Part shown: positions 34,012 through 42,740 of the stretch, piece by piece
Numbering within the stretch: the first letter of the stretch is position 1
Layout: every line of letters begins with the position of its first letter
DNA from: Gammaproteobacteria bacterium
GTDB lineage: Bacteria; Pseudomonadota; Gammaproteobacteria; Ga0077536
Reading direction: 5' to 3'
Assembly (NCBI GenBank): GCA_009692365.1
Contig: SHZJ01000007.1
Span: 39,341-103,340 of the forward strand
Length of the DNA: 64,000 nucleotides
Notes under the pieces: generated by a model
The model's database searches: none
Told to the model about the DNA's origin: nothing
What the model saw: the letters and a program-made list of their open reading frames with translations, nothing else
Program-made: the position numbers and the translations under genes

Positions 34012-35757
34012 ATGGCCGAAGCAACGATTTATGTCCAGCAAAACTCCCCCATGGCGTTGTTACGTCAGGGTGGTGTGCTGGTGGGCATCGCGGCCGCGGT
34101 CGCGCTGGGCGTGTATGTGGTGATGTGGTCGCGCACCCCGCACTACATCATGCTCTACTCCGACCTGTCTGACCGCGACCTCACGCAAATCGTGGAGGCA
34201 CTCAAAAGCTCCCAGACTCCCTACCGCATCGAGCCCGGTTCTGGCGCGGTGCTGGTCGACGCTAATAAAGCCGACGACGCGCGCCTTCAACTCGCCGCCG
34301 CGGGGTTGCCCAAGGGCAATTCTCGCGGCTTCGAAATGCTCACCGATGAGCAGGGTTTTGGCACCAGCCAGTTCATGGAAAAAGCCCGCTACCAGCATGC
34401 GATGGAGGGCGAACTCTCGCGCTCGATCGCCCGTATCGACAACGTGCGGGGCGCCCGGGTGCATTTGGCACTGCCCACGGAATCGGTATTTTCGCGGATT
34501 AAACGCGAACCCAGCGCCTCGGTGATCGTGGATCTCTTTGGCGGCCGTGGGCTGGAACCGGCACAAGTCGCCGCCATCACCCATCTGGTGTCGGCCAGCG
34601 TGCCCAACCTGCCGGCCGCGCGCGTGACCTTGGTCGATAGCCGCGGCAATTTGCTGACCGAAGAAAAAAGCGACGAGGGCATGGCCCTCACCTCGCGCCG
34701 TTTCGACTATTCCCGCAAACTCGAGCAATCTTACGCCGACCGCATCGAGGTTATCCTCACGCCCTTTGTGGGGCCGGATGGCGTGCGCGCCGAAGTCACG
34801 GCAGATTTGGATTTCACTGCTTCCGAGCAAACCCGCGAGACCTTCAATCCCGATCTGCCCTCGGTGCGCAGTGAGCGCACGTTGGAAGAAGAGCGGGTGG
34901 GCGGCGGCACGGGCGGCGTGCCGGGCGCACTGTCGAACGCCCCGCCCAGCGACGCCACGGCGCCCGAAGTGGCGGTGCCACCCGCACCGGGCGCAGCGCC
35001 GGGTGCCGCGCCGGGTGCCGCGCGCGCCGCTGCGCCCGCGAACGCTAACCAAACCAAGGCCACCATGCCCTCGACCAAGCGCAACCAGACGACGCGCAAC
35101 TATGAACTCGACCGCACCATCAGCCATACGAAGCCTTCCTTGGGCACCATCCGTCGCCTCTCTGTCGCCGTGGTGTTGCGCTTGCCCACACCGGTCGCAC
35201 CGGTCGCGCCGGCCGCAGCGGACGCAGCGGATGCAGCGACGCCCGAGGAGGGCAGCAAAGCGGTGGTGCCGGCGGTGCTCGCCGTAGCCGCGCCGGTCGA
35301 TGTGGAGCGCATGACGCAGTTGGTCAAAGATGCGATCGGTTTCGACGCCACGCGTGGTGACGTCGTGAGCGTCACGACCACGGCTTTTGTGGAGCCGCCA
35401 ACCCCTGAACCCCTGCCCGAAGTGCCTATGTGGGAACGGCCGTGGATGTGGGATGTGGGCAAGCAGGTGGCCGGTGGTTTGTTCGTGCTGGTCTTGTTTT
35501 TTGGCTTGCTGCGCCCGGCAGTGAAGTCGCTGATGGCCAAACCCACCGCCGCAACCCTGGCCGCGGGCGGCGGAACTAGCGGCGGCTTGGCGCTCGCGGC
35601 GCCGGGCGGTGGTGCCTTGCCCGCCTTGGGGGGGCCGGCCACGGCGGCGCTGAATATGCCGGCCAGCATGCACGACAATCTGGAGCAGGTGAAACAAATC
35701 GTCGCACAAGACCCGCGCGTCGCAGCGCAGGTCGTTAAAGAATGGTTGGGGGATTGA
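34012..35757 (+). CDS. fliF: Flagellar MS-ring protein FliF
   Basis: 581 residues. First membrane segment at about 18-40, then the ring-building motifs: YSDLSDRDLTQIVEALK, GTSQFMEKARYQHAMEGELSRSIARIDNVRGARVHLALP and RKLEQSYADRIEVILTPFVG. A second membrane segment is at about 485-508 (QVAGGLFVLVLFFGLL) and the C-terminal FliG-binding tail ends DPRVAAQVVKEWLGD. Residues about 315-350 are an Ala/Pro/Gly-rich stretch with repeated APGA, longer than in many relatives. Forms the inner-membrane base ring. Confidence 0.95.
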   Translation: MAEATIYVQQNSPMALLRQGGVLVGIAAAVALGVYVVMWSRTPHYIMLYSDLSDRDLTQIVEALKSSQTPYRIEPGSGAVLVDANKADDARLQLAAAGLPKGNSRGFEMLTDEQGFGTSQFMEKARYQHAMEGELSRSIARIDNVRGARVHLALPTESVFSRIKREPSASVIVDLFGGRGLEPAQVAAITHLVSASVPNLPAARVTLVDSRGNLLTEEKSDEGMALTSRRFDYSRKLEQSYADRIEVILTPFVGPDGVRAEVTADLDFTASEQTRETFNPDLPSVRSERTLEEERVGGGTGGVPGALSNAPPSDATAPEVAVPPAPGAAPGAAPGAARAAAPANANQTKATMPSTKRNQTTRNYELDRTISHTKPSLGTIRRLSVAVVLRLPTPVAPVAPAAADAADAATPEEGSKAVVPAVLAVAAPVDVERMTQLVKDAIGFDATRGDVVSVTTTAFVEPPTPEPLPEVPMWERPWMWDVGKQVAGGLFVLVLFFGLLRPAVKSLMAKPTAATLAAGGGTSGGLALAAPGGGALPALGGPATAALNMPASMHDNLEQVKQIVAQDPRVAAQVVKEWLGD

Positions 35758-35760
35758 GCC

Positions 35761-36771
35761 ATGGCGGAAAACAAAATTGCGCTGACGGGGGTGGAGAAGG
35801 CGGCGATATTGTTGATGACCCTTGGTGAGGCCGCCGCCGCCCAGGTGATCAAATTTCTCGGCCCGCGCGAAGTGCAAAAAATCGGTACTGCGATGGCCGC
35901 TCTCCAGAATGTGTCGCGCGAAATGGTCAAAACTTCCGTCGATGAATTTGTCGTCAGCCTCCAACGCCAGACGCCCTTGGGGATCGGCAACGATGATTAC
36001 ATCCGCAAGGTTCTGAACGATGCGCTGGGCGAGGAGAAGGCGAAGGGCATGATCGACCGCATCCTCATCGGGGGTTCGACCAAGGGCCTGGAGTCTTTGA
36101 AATGGATGGATGTGCGCAGCGTGGTAGAACTCATCCGCTTTGAGCACCCGCAAATTATCGCCATCGTGTTGTCCTATCTGGACAGCGACCAAGCAGCGCA
36201 GGTGCTGGGCGCGCTGCCCGAAAACACCCGTGGGGACCTCATGATGCGGGTGGCCACCATGGACGGCGTGCAGCCGGCCGCCATGCAGGAACTCAACGAT
36301 ATGCTGGAAATTCAGCTGCGCGGCGGTGCCCAGGGCCAGAACTCCGGCATGGGCGGGCTTAAATGCGCGGCCAATATTCTGAACTTGGTCGACCGTAGCC
36401 TCGAGGCACGGATCGCCGATGCCATCACCGAGCACGACCCCGATCTTGCCGGTAAAATTCAAGACCTCATGTTCACCTTCGATAACCTCATCGACGTCGA
36501 CGACCGGGGTATTCAGATGCTGTTGCGCGAAATCTCTACCGACAACCTCGTGCTCGCGCTCAAAGGCACAGACGACAATATCAAGGCGAAAATTTTCAAG
36601 AACATGTCGCAGCGTGCCGGTGACACGTTGCGCGAGGACTTGGAGACGCGCGGCCCGGTGAAGCTCTCCGACGTGGAGACGGCGCAGAAAGACATTATTA
36701 CGATCGCGCGTCGGTTGGCCGACGAGGGCCAGATTAGTCTGGGCGGTGCGGGCAGCGAGGCGATGGTTTAA
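35761..36771 (+). CDS. fliG: Flagellar motor switch protein FliG
   Basis: 336 residues, standard. N-terminal LTGVEKAAILLMTLGEAAAAQVIKFL binds FliF; the middle has the conserved EHPQ-type motif (RFEHPQIIAIVLSYL); and the C-terminal torque domain has LMFTFDNLIDVDDRGIQMLLREI with alternating charges. FliG contacts the stator, here presumably MotC/MotD. Begins 3 bases after fliF and abuts fliH. Confidence 0.96.
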   Translation: MAENKIALTGVEKAAILLMTLGEAAAAQVIKFLGPREVQKIGTAMAALQNVSREMVKTSVDEFVVSLQRQTPLGIGNDDYIRKVLNDALGEEKAKGMIDRILIGGSTKGLESLKWMDVRSVVELIRFEHPQIIAIVLSYLDSDQAAQVLGALPENTRGDLMMRVATMDGVQPAAMQELNDMLEIQLRGGAQGQNSGMGGLKCAANILNLVDRSLEARIADAITEHDPDLAGKIQDLMFTFDNLIDVDDRGIQMLLREISTDNLVLALKGTDDNIKAKIFKNMSQRAGDTLREDLETRGPVKLSDVETAQKDIITIARRLADEGQISLGGAGSEAMV

Positions 36772-37434
36772 ATGGCCACTTCACGCATTACGCCGGCCGA
36801 CCAAGCCAGCGGTGCCGTGCGTTTCGCGCTGCCCCAAATGGCCGGGCCGATCGCCGGGCCCGCGACCAAGGCCGCCGAGGCGCTGCTCGCCCCGGTGGGG
36901 TCGGCGCTGGCTGAATTGCGGCGTTTGGCCTATGCCGGGGCCTACGCGAAAGGCTACGCCGAGGGGCACGCCGAGGGGTGTGCCCGTGGGCTGCAAGAGG
37001 CACAAGCACTGGCCGTGCGCCTCGCGGGCATCATGGATCAATTAGGCCAGCCCTTGGCCGAAGTCGATGCGGCGGTGATCGATGCAGTGTCGGATCTGGC
37101 CGTGTTGATCGCGCGCCACCTGGTGCGCCGGGAACTCAAGGCCAACCCCGGGGAAATCGTGGGGGTGGTGCGCGAAACGATGCGGCATTTGCCGGTTGCA
37201 CCGCGCGCGGCCCGTATCCGGCTCCACCCGGAGGATGCGGACCTCATTCAAGCGGCGTTTGCCTTGGGCGAGGACACCCGCAGTTGGCGGCTAGAAGCAG
37301 ACCCGCTGATGACCCGTGGCGGTTGTATCGTCGAAACTGATGTCTCGCGGATCGACGCTTCGGTCGAGTCGCGACTGGCGGCGATTGCCTCGCGCATGTT
37401 GGGCGGCGATCGAGAGAGCGACCGTGAGCCTTGA
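36772..37434 (+). CDS. fliH: Flagellar export ATPase regulator FliH
   Basis: 220 residues. A Gly-repeat helix, GYAEGHAEGCARG (GxxxG repeats typical of FliH), lies at about 64-77. The C-terminal part (about 100-215) is the V/H-ATPase peripheral-stalk-like domain with VSDLAVLIARHLVRRELKANPGEIVGVVRETM. FliH binds FliI and docks it at the C-ring. It starts directly at the fliG stop and overlaps fliI by 11 bases. Confidence 0.9.
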   Translation: MATSRITPADQASGAVRFALPQMAGPIAGPATKAAEALLAPVGSALAELRRLAYAGAYAKGYAEGHAEGCARGLQEAQALAVRLAGIMDQLGQPLAEVDAAVIDAVSDLAVLIARHLVRRELKANPGEIVGVVRETMRHLPVAPRAARIRLHPEDADLIQAAFALGEDTRSWRLEADPLMTRGGCIVETDVSRIDASVESRLAAIASRMLGGDRESDREP

Positions 37435-38776
37435 GCGCTCGCCAGCCGAGCGCTGGCTGCCGGCGCTCGCGGCGCGCGCCGCGCGACTAGCCGAGCCACC
37501 CCGCCTGCTGGTGGAGGGCAAGCTCACGCGGATGGTGGGTCTGACCCTCGAAGCGGTGGGCTGCGAGGCGGCGATTGGCGACCGCTGCGTGGTGATGAAC
37601 CGCTTGGGCGGGCAGGTCGAGACCGAAGTGGTGGGCTTTGATGGCGAAAGTCTGTTTCTCATGCCCACTGGCAATACGCAGGGACTAGCACCCAACGCGC
37701 GCGTCATTCCCTACGGCGGGGCCGGCGAGGTGGCGGTCGGGCCGGGTCTGTTAGGTCGCGTGATCGACGGCAGCGGTCAGCCCATCGATGGGCGCGGGCC
37801 GTTGGTCGTCGAAGAACGGCAGTCCTTGGCCGGGCTGCCGCTCAACCCGCTCCAGCGTGGCTCCATCCGGGAGGCCCTGGATGTCGGCGTGCGGTCTATT
37901 AACGCCTTGCTGACGGTGGGACGAGGTCAACGAATTGGCCTGTTTTCCGGGAGCGGCGTGGGTAAGAGCGTGCTGTTGGGAATGATGACGCGGTATGCCA
38001 AAGCAGATGTGATCGTGGTGGGATTGGTCGGTGAACGCGGCCGCGAAGTAAAAGAATTCATCGATGACATTCTGGGCCCCGAGGGCTTGGCGCGCGCCGT
38101 CGTGGTGGCCACCCCGGCCGACAACCCGCCGCTGATGCGCATGCGCGGGGCAACTATCTCCACCGCGATTGCCGAGTATTTTCGCGATCAGGGTAAGCAT
38201 GTGCTGCTGCTCATGGATTCTCTTACCCGCTACGCCCAGGCGCAGCGCGAAATTGCGCTCACCATCGGCGAGCCGCCGGCTACCCGCGGTTATCCGCCCT
38301 CGGTGTTTGCGCGTCTGCCACAGTTGGTTGAGCGGGCTGGGATGGGCGTGAACGGCCGGGGTTCTATTACCGCTTTCTATACGGTGCTGACCGAAGGTGA
38401 CGACAACAACGACCCGGTGGCCGACACTGCTCGAGCCATTCTGGACGGCCATATCGTGCTGGCGCGCTCGCTGGCTGAACGCGGACAACATCCGGCCATC
38501 GACATCGAAGCCTCTATTAGTCGCGTGATGAATATGGTCACTACCCCTGAGCATCTCGCGCAGGCCCGAAAATTTCGGCACTACTATTCCCTCTACGAGC
38601 AAAATCAGGATCTCTTCAACGTGGGTGCCTACCAAGCCGGGACTAACCCAGAGTTGGATCGTGCCGTCGCATTGCGGGCCGTGCTCACAGCTTTTATGCG
38701 CCAAGACCCTGACCAATCGGTGGGCAGCGCAGATGCACTCGACATGCTGAACAAAATTTTCCCGACCACGGCCTGA
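37424..38776 (+). CDS. fliI: Flagellum-specific ATPase FliI
   Basis: 450 residues from the GTG at VSLERSPAER, 11 bases before the fliH stop; the longer frame upstream is only shadow. Walker A is GSGVGKS (176-182); the Walker B region is VLLLMDSLTRYAQAQREIAL; EPPATRGYPPSVFARLPQLVERAG is the family signature; and FRHYYSLYEQNQDLFNVGAYQAGTNPELD closes the C-terminal domain. FliI is an F1-like hexameric ATPase that primes substrate export. Confidence 0.95.
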   Translation: MSLERSPAERWLPALAARAARLAEPPRLLVEGKLTRMVGLTLEAVGCEAAIGDRCVVMNRLGGQVETEVVGFDGESLFLMPTGNTQGLAPNARVIPYGGAGEVAVGPGLLGRVIDGSGQPIDGRGPLVVEERQSLAGLPLNPLQRGSIREALDVGVRSINALLTVGRGQRIGLFSGSGVGKSVLLGMMTRYAKADVIVVGLVGERGREVKEFIDDILGPEGLARAVVVATPADNPPLMRMRGATISTAIAEYFRDQGKHVLLLMDSLTRYAQAQREIALTIGEPPATRGYPPSVFARLPQLVERAGMGVNGRGSITAFYTVLTEGDDNNDPVADTARAILDGHIVLARSLAERGQHPAIDIEASISRVMNMVTTPEHLAQARKFRHYYSLYEQNQDLFNVGAYQAGTNPELDRAVALRAVLTAFMRQDPDQSVGSADALDMLNKIFPTTA

Positions 38777-38792
38777 GCGCAGGCCAAGCGCC

Positions 38793-39218
38793 GTGAAGAA
38801 GTCGGGGCGCGTTCAGCGCTTGGCCAATCTCTCGGCAACCGCCGAGCAGCTCTCGGCCCTAGCACTTGCCCGCGCCAGCGAAGAAGTGTCCCGGCTGGAC
38901 CGGCAGCTGGGCGACCTGAGAGGTTATCGGGACGAATATCTGCGCCCTTTGCAGGCCGCCGGCGCGGCGGCGGTGGGTGGCTATCAAGCGCAGAAACTGC
39001 GGCTATTCGTGGGGCGGATTGAAGAGGCCTTGGCGCTCATCGAGCGTAAAAAGCAGCTGGCGGAGAGTAATCGTGAGCTCGAGCGCGGGGTGTGGCTGGC
39101 GCAGCGGCGCCGTGCTCTGTTAATGAACAAAGTGGCACAGCGTGCGCTCGCGGACGAAGAAGCCCATGCTGAACGCTCGCTGCAACGTGAAATCGACGAC
39201 CGGCCGCAGCGCTCCTGA
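38793..39218 (+). CDS. fliJ: Flagellar export stalk protein FliJ
   Basis: 141 residues, GTG start, almost wholly one two-stranded coiled coil: RVQRLANLSATAEQLSALALARASEEVSRLDRQLGDLRGYRDEYL and a C-terminal charged helix. FliJ inserts into the FliI ring and contacts FlhA. It follows fliI by 16 bases. After it the fli gene run is interrupted by two minus-strand genes before fliK. Confidence 0.88.
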   Translation: MKKSGRVQRLANLSATAEQLSALALARASEEVSRLDRQLGDLRGYRDEYLRPLQAAGAAAVGGYQAQKLRLFVGRIEEALALIERKKQLAESNRELERGVWLAQRRRALLMNKVAQRALADEEAHAERSLQREIDDRPQRS

Positions 39219-39234
39219 GCATCGACCCGCTGGG

Positions 39235-39591
39235 TTAAGCCACGGCGGATGGACGTTTTTTTTCTACCAGAATTTCCCGGTAGCGGGTTGGCCCAGCGTT
39301 GCGTGCGCTGTGGGTGGCAGGCACCCGCAGGCCTTTGTCGTCAGAGGAGATAAGCTCGCCGTTGGCGCAATGAAACGCGAAGCTCGCGCCGGCGAGGGCG
39401 TCGAAACCACCCAGCGGCTCGTCGTTCGCATCAAAAACTTCGAGATGCGTGCCGTCCAGCACATAAAAAACGTAATCCAGATGGTGCGTGTGGCAGGGCG
39501 TGGTGGCGCCCGGCTCTAGTGCAAATTCCCAAATGATGAGGTGTTCGTCCTCAAAGACTTTTTGGGTGCCAACTTCATCTTTTATGCTCAT
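39235..39591 (-). CDS. Small cupin-domain protein
   Basis: 118 residues forming one cupin barrel. The first cupin motif is visible as EPGATTPCHTHHLDYVFYVLDG (HxH metal ligands in THH, and the usual Glu position is not obvious), and the second part is FHCANGELISSDDKGLRVPATHSARN. Function unknown. It is 2 bases after the UXS-like gene, so the two form an operon; a sugar isomerase or epimerase role is plausible but unsupported. Both interrupt the flagellar fli genes and run opposite to them. Confidence 0.65.
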   Translation of the reverse strand: MSIKDEVGTQKVFEDEHLIIWEFALEPGATTPCHTHHLDYVFYVLDGTHLEVFDANDEPLGGFDALAGASFAFHCANGELISSDDKGLRVPATHSARNAGPTRYREILVEKKRPSAVA

Positions 39592-39593
39592 TT

Positions 39594-40601
39594 TCAGGCT
39601 CCTTGGTGGTTGCCGCGCACATCGTCGCTGTGCGCCAGCAGGGTGTCGAAATAACGGATGGTGCGGGCTAAGCCCTCGCGCAACGCAACCCGCGCCGTCC
39701 AGCCTAGCGTGTTGCCCGCCAGGGTGATGTCAGGACAGCGGTGCCGGGGGTCATCGCTGGGCAGCGGGCGATAGGTCAGGGTGGAGCGTGAGCCGGTGAG
39801 CTCGATCACTAGCGCTGCCAGCTGCGCGATGGTGAATTCGCTGGGGTTGCCCAGATTCACCGGGCCTACGACTGTGGCGGGCCCGTCCATCAGGGCGATG
39901 AGGCCCTCAATGAGATCGTCAACGTAGCAGAAAGAACGGGTTTGCTGGCCATCGCCGAACAACGTGATGGGCTGGTGGCGCAGCGCCTGCACAATAAAAT
40001 TGGACACCACCCGGCCGTCGTCAGGGTGCATGCGCGGCCCATAGGTATTAAAAATTCGCGCTACTTTGATCGCGACGCCGTGCTGTCGGTGGTAATCGAA
40101 GAACAGCGTTTCGGCACAGCGTTTGCCTTCGTCGTAGCAAGCGCGCAGGCCGATCGGATTGGTATGGCCCCAATAGCTTTCGACTTGCGGATGCTGATTG
40201 GGGTGGCCGTAGACCTCGCTGGTGGACGCCTGCAGAATTTTGGCATCCGTGCGCAGCGCGAGATCCAGCAGATTAATGGCCCCGTGCACGCAGGTTTTGA
40301 TCGTTTGCACCGGGTTGCGCTGGTAGTGCACCGGCGAGGCGGGGCAGGCGAGATTGTAGATTTCGTCCACCTCCACGTGCAGCGGCAGCGTTACATCATG
40401 ACGCAAGAATTCAAACCTCGGGTGGGTCTGGAACGACCGAATATTGTCCTTGGAGCCGGTAAAGAGGTTGTCGGCGCACAGCACTTCGTCGCCCCGGGCC
40501 AACAGGCGTTCCGTTAAGTGGGAGCCGAGGAAGCCGGCACCGCCGGTAATCAGGATGCGCCGAAGACTTTTTGGGCGGCTGTTACTAGGTAGTTTATTCA
40601 T
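39594..40601 (-). CDS. UDP-glucuronate decarboxylase-like SDR
   Basis: 335 residues. Extended SDR with NAD motif [34 protein letters not shown], the catalytic STSEVYG and YDEGKR (YxxxK), then [27 protein letters not shown] and [11 protein letters not shown]. These closely match the UDP-xylose synthase/UXS group, which decarboxylates UDP-glucuronate to UDP-xylose. It could supply a pentose to a surface or flagellar glycan. It runs divergently from fliK, so its promoter region overlaps that of fliK. Confidence 0.85.
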   Translation of the reverse strand: MNKLPSNSRPKSLRRILITGGAGFLGSHLTERLLARGDEVLCADNLFTGSKDNIRSFQTHPRFEFLRHDVTLPLHVEVDEIYNLACPASPVHYQRNPVQTIKTCVHGAINLLDLALRTDAKILQASTSEVYGHPNQHPQVESYWGHTNPIGLRACYDEGKRCAETLFFDYHRQHGVAIKVARIFNTYGPRMHPDDGRVVSNFIVQALRHQPITLFGDGQQTRSFCYVDDLIEGLIALMDGPATVVGPVNLGNPSEFTIAQLAALVIELTGSRSTLTYRPLPSDDPRHRCPDITLAGNTLGWTARVALREGLARTIRYFDTLLAHSDDVRGNHQGA

Positions 40602-40621
40602 TGTTGGCGTTCAACCGAAAG

Positions 40622-40638
40622 CTGGCACATGCGTTGCA
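40622..40638 (+). promoter_or_regulatory. Sigma-54 promoter for fliK
   Basis: CTGGCACATGCGTTGCA: TGGCAC at -24, GG and GC 10 bases apart, and a perfect TTGCA -12 box. It lies 38 bases before the ATG chosen for fliK and rules out the earlier TTG start. This dedicated promoter fits the inversion of strand just upstream. Confidence 0.78.
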
Positions 40639-40675
40639 ATCTAGCAGTCATGCACCCAACACGGAACCCGTGACC

Positions 40676-41950
40676 ATGCCGAACGCCATTACCAACTTGC
40701 CGCCCGCCAGCGCGCCCCAGATCGAGAAAAGCCCATCAATCCAGAGCGATAGCGCCGCTTCGACGAGCGGTGAGGCGCGAGATTTCGCCGCAACACTGCG
40801 CGCGCTCGGTGATGCCAAGACGACTGATGCGGCAAAGATCGACCCCGCGGCGGCAACGCCGGTCCCCGAACTGCCGCTGCTTGCCGCGCCCGCGACCATG
40901 ACCGACGCCATGACCGACGCCATGACCGGCGCCATGACCGACGCCATGACCGGCGCCATGACCGGCGCCATGACCGACGCCATGACCGACGCCATGACCG
41001 ACGCCATGACCGACGCCATGACCGACCCCATGACCGACGCCATGACCGACCCCATGACCGGTCCCAGTGCGGTAGCGGTCGCCAGCGTGGGTGATCCCGA
41101 CGCGGCGGCGGTGGCCGTCAGCGCGCTGAACTTACCGCTGGTGCTACCCCGCGTGTTTATCCCGGCAGGCTCCCCACAGCTGCGGGTCGCGGCACAGTTT
41201 GCGGCACAGTTTGCGGCCGCAGCGACCGGCCAATTAGCGGCCAACTCGCCCGCCAATAGCCCGCAGGCGGGCCGTGGGCCACAGCCCGCGGTGACCCCGG
41301 TAGGCCCGTCCCCGGACGACGCGCCGGCGCCGCCCGACGCCTCGCCCGCGGGGTCAGCCCCACCCGCCTTTAAACTGGCTGCGCTGCTGTCCGGCGGACC
41401 GCCACGGGACCTCGATGTCCAGCGCCTGGGCAGCGACACCCCCCCCGTGGGCTTGACCCCCGCGCAGACGGCGCCAGGGGCAGCCCTACACGAACGCGGC
41501 CCGACCGGGGTGCTGCACTTGGATACTCAGTTGCCGGTAAACACACCGCGGTTCGCCGAGGGCTTGGGGCAGCAGGTCGTGGTGTTGGCCCAAAACGGGG
41601 TCCACCAAGCCCAGATGTCCCTCAATCCGCCGGAGTTGGGGCCCATCGATGTCCGGGTTACGTTCCATCACAACGAGGTCAGCGTGCAAATTGCGGCCGC
41701 CAGCGGTCTGACCCGCGAGACCATCCAAGAGGCCTTACCCCGGCTGCGCGAACTGATGGATGCGGCCGGGGTCCGGCTCAACGACGCGGGGGTGTTTGCC
41801 CAATTGCCGCAACGCGAACAGGCCCCGCAGGGTCAGGTCCGCAGCGACTGGCTGATGGGTCAGGGTCAGGGCGACAACCTCGCCTTGGATACCGCCGCCA
41901 TGGGCCCCACGTTGCTGCGGCGGAGCGGCCTTATCGATGCCTACGCCTGA
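40676..41950 (+). CDS. fliK: Hook-length control protein FliK
   Basis: 424 residues from the ATG at MPNAITNLPP. A TTG 25 codons upstream is rejected because the promoter lies inside that extension. The N-terminal ruler region is disordered and includes 14 tandem tetrapeptides MT(D/G)(A/P) at about residues 75-130. The C-terminal Flg_hook domain (about 300-400) has VVVLAQNGVHQAQMSLNPPELGPIDVRVTFHHNEVSVQIAAAS and LPRLRELMDAAGVRL. FliK measures hook length and switches FlhB to filament export. The repeat length could alter the ruler. Confidence 0.9.
   Translation: MPNAITNLPPASAPQIEKSPSIQSDSAASTSGEARDFAATLRALGDAKTTDAAKIDPAAATPVPELPLLAAPATMTDAMTDAMTGAMTDAMTGAMTGAMTDAMTDAMTDAMTDAMTDPMTDAMTDPMTGPSAVAVASVGDPDAAAVAVSALNLPLVLPRVFIPAGSPQLRVAAQFAAQFAAAATGQLAANSPANSPQAGRGPQPAVTPVGPSPDDAPAPPDASPAGSAPPAFKLAALLSGGPPRDLDVQRLGSDTPPVGLTPAQTAPGAALHERGPTGVLHLDTQLPVNTPRFAEGLGQQVVVLAQNGVHQAQMSLNPPELGPIDVRVTFHHNEVSVQIAAASGLTRETIQEALPRLRELMDAAGVRLNDAGVFAQLPQREQAPQGQVRSDWLMGQGQGDNLALDTAAMGPTLLRRSGLIDAYA
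40898..41065 (+). repeat. 12-bp tandem repeat (14 units) inside fliK
   Basis: A 168-base run of the unit ATGACCGACGCC with few variants (GAC/GGC and GCC/CCC or GGT/CCC changes). Each unit encodes MTDA, with MTGA, MTDP and MTGP variants. Since the unit is a multiple of three, gain or loss of copies keeps the frame and changes protein length by four residues per copy. The near-identity between units suggests recent expansion by slippage. Confidence 0.95.
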
Positions 41951-42071
41951 GCACGGGCCGGTGCGTCAAGACCCCGTCGCAGTCGGCTGAAATCAGCGCC
42001 AGCTTAGTCAAACGGCTGGCAAAATTCGCGATATAAAAATATAACCATCTGAAATAAAACAATAAAAAATT

Positions 42072-42088
42072 TCGGCATGCTGCTTGCT
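42072..42088 (+). promoter_or_regulatory. Sigma-54 promoter for fliL
   Basis: TCGGCATGCTGCTTGCT: GG and GC 10 bases apart and a perfect TTGCT -12 box; -24 reads CGGCATG. About 31 bases before the fliL ATG, after an AT-rich upstream stretch. It supports the later ATG as fliL start. Confidence 0.72.
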
Positions 42089-42118
42089 TATTGGGTCTCC
42101 AACACAGAGGAGAACAGC

Positions 42119-42724
42119 ATGGCCGAAGCACCAGTCCCCGCCCCGAGCGGCTCCAGAAAGAAAATGATCGCGCTGATCGTGGTGGGCGTGCTGAGCCTGG
42201 TCGGGATTAGCGTGGGGGTCACCATGTTGCTGACCGGCGGCAAGTCAGACCCTGCGTCAGCCGCCAAAGCCAAGGACTCAGAGGCCGACGACGCTACTGC
42301 AAAAGAAGATGGCGACGCCGAAGCGGCCGCTGCCGAAGAAAAAGACGCCCCGGACGACGAGGCCGCTGCACAGGGCGAAGAGGGCGCAGAAAAACCCTCC
42401 GCCTATGTCTCATTAGCGCCCCCGTTTGTGGTCAATTTTTTAGACGAAAAAAAGCGCACCAAGTTTCTCAAGGCTGAAATCAGCCTCATGGCCAAGTCAC
42501 CCAAAGTGCAGGCCGCGATCAAGGAAAATCTACCCGCCGTGCGCAACGCCTTGGTGATGCTTTTTGGCCGCCAAGTTTTTGAGCAGCTGATGACCCCCGA
42601 CGGCAAGGAAAAACTGCGCGTGGACGCACTGTTCGAAGTGCGCGCGGTGGTCACCAAAGTGGCTGGAGCAAAAACCGGCAAAGGCATCGGAGACTTGTTC
42701 TTCTCCAGCCTCGTCATGCAGTAG
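42119..42724 (+). CDS. fliL: Flagellar basal-body protein FliL
   Basis: 201 residues from the ATG at MAEAPVPAPS; an earlier in-frame ATG would lie inside the promoter. One membrane helix (about 18-36: IALIVVGVLSLVGISVGVTMLL), then an acidic Ala/Glu/Asp-rich linker (about 50-90) and the periplasmic FliL/stomatin-like domain with YVSLAPPFVVNFLDEKKRTKFLKAEISL. FliL surrounds or stabilises stators. First of the fliLMNOPQR run. Confidence 0.9.
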   Translation: MAEAPVPAPSGSRKKMIALIVVGVLSLVGISVGVTMLLTGGKSDPASAAKAKDSEADDATAKEDGDAEAAAAEEKDAPDDEAAAQGEEGAEKPSAYVSLAPPFVVNFLDEKKRTKFLKAEISLMAKSPKVQAAIKENLPAVRNALVMLFGRQVFEQLMTPDGKEKLRVDALFEVRAVVTKVAGAKTGKGIGDLFFSSLVMQ

Positions 42725-42740
42725 CAGACGAACTGTTCCC

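Noticed and set aside
34060..36462. Long open frame (800 codons) on the minus strand
   Set aside because: It lies opposite fliF and fliG, has His/Arg/Gly-rich random composition and no family motifs. It is a GC-skew shadow of the two real genes.
40601..40675. Earlier TTG start for fliK
   Set aside because: The -24/-12 promoter at 40622-40638 lies inside this extension, so transcripts from it cannot include the TTG.
40898..41065. CRISPR-like array
   Set aside because: The repeat unit is 12 bp with no spacers and is in frame within fliK; it is a coding tandem repeat.
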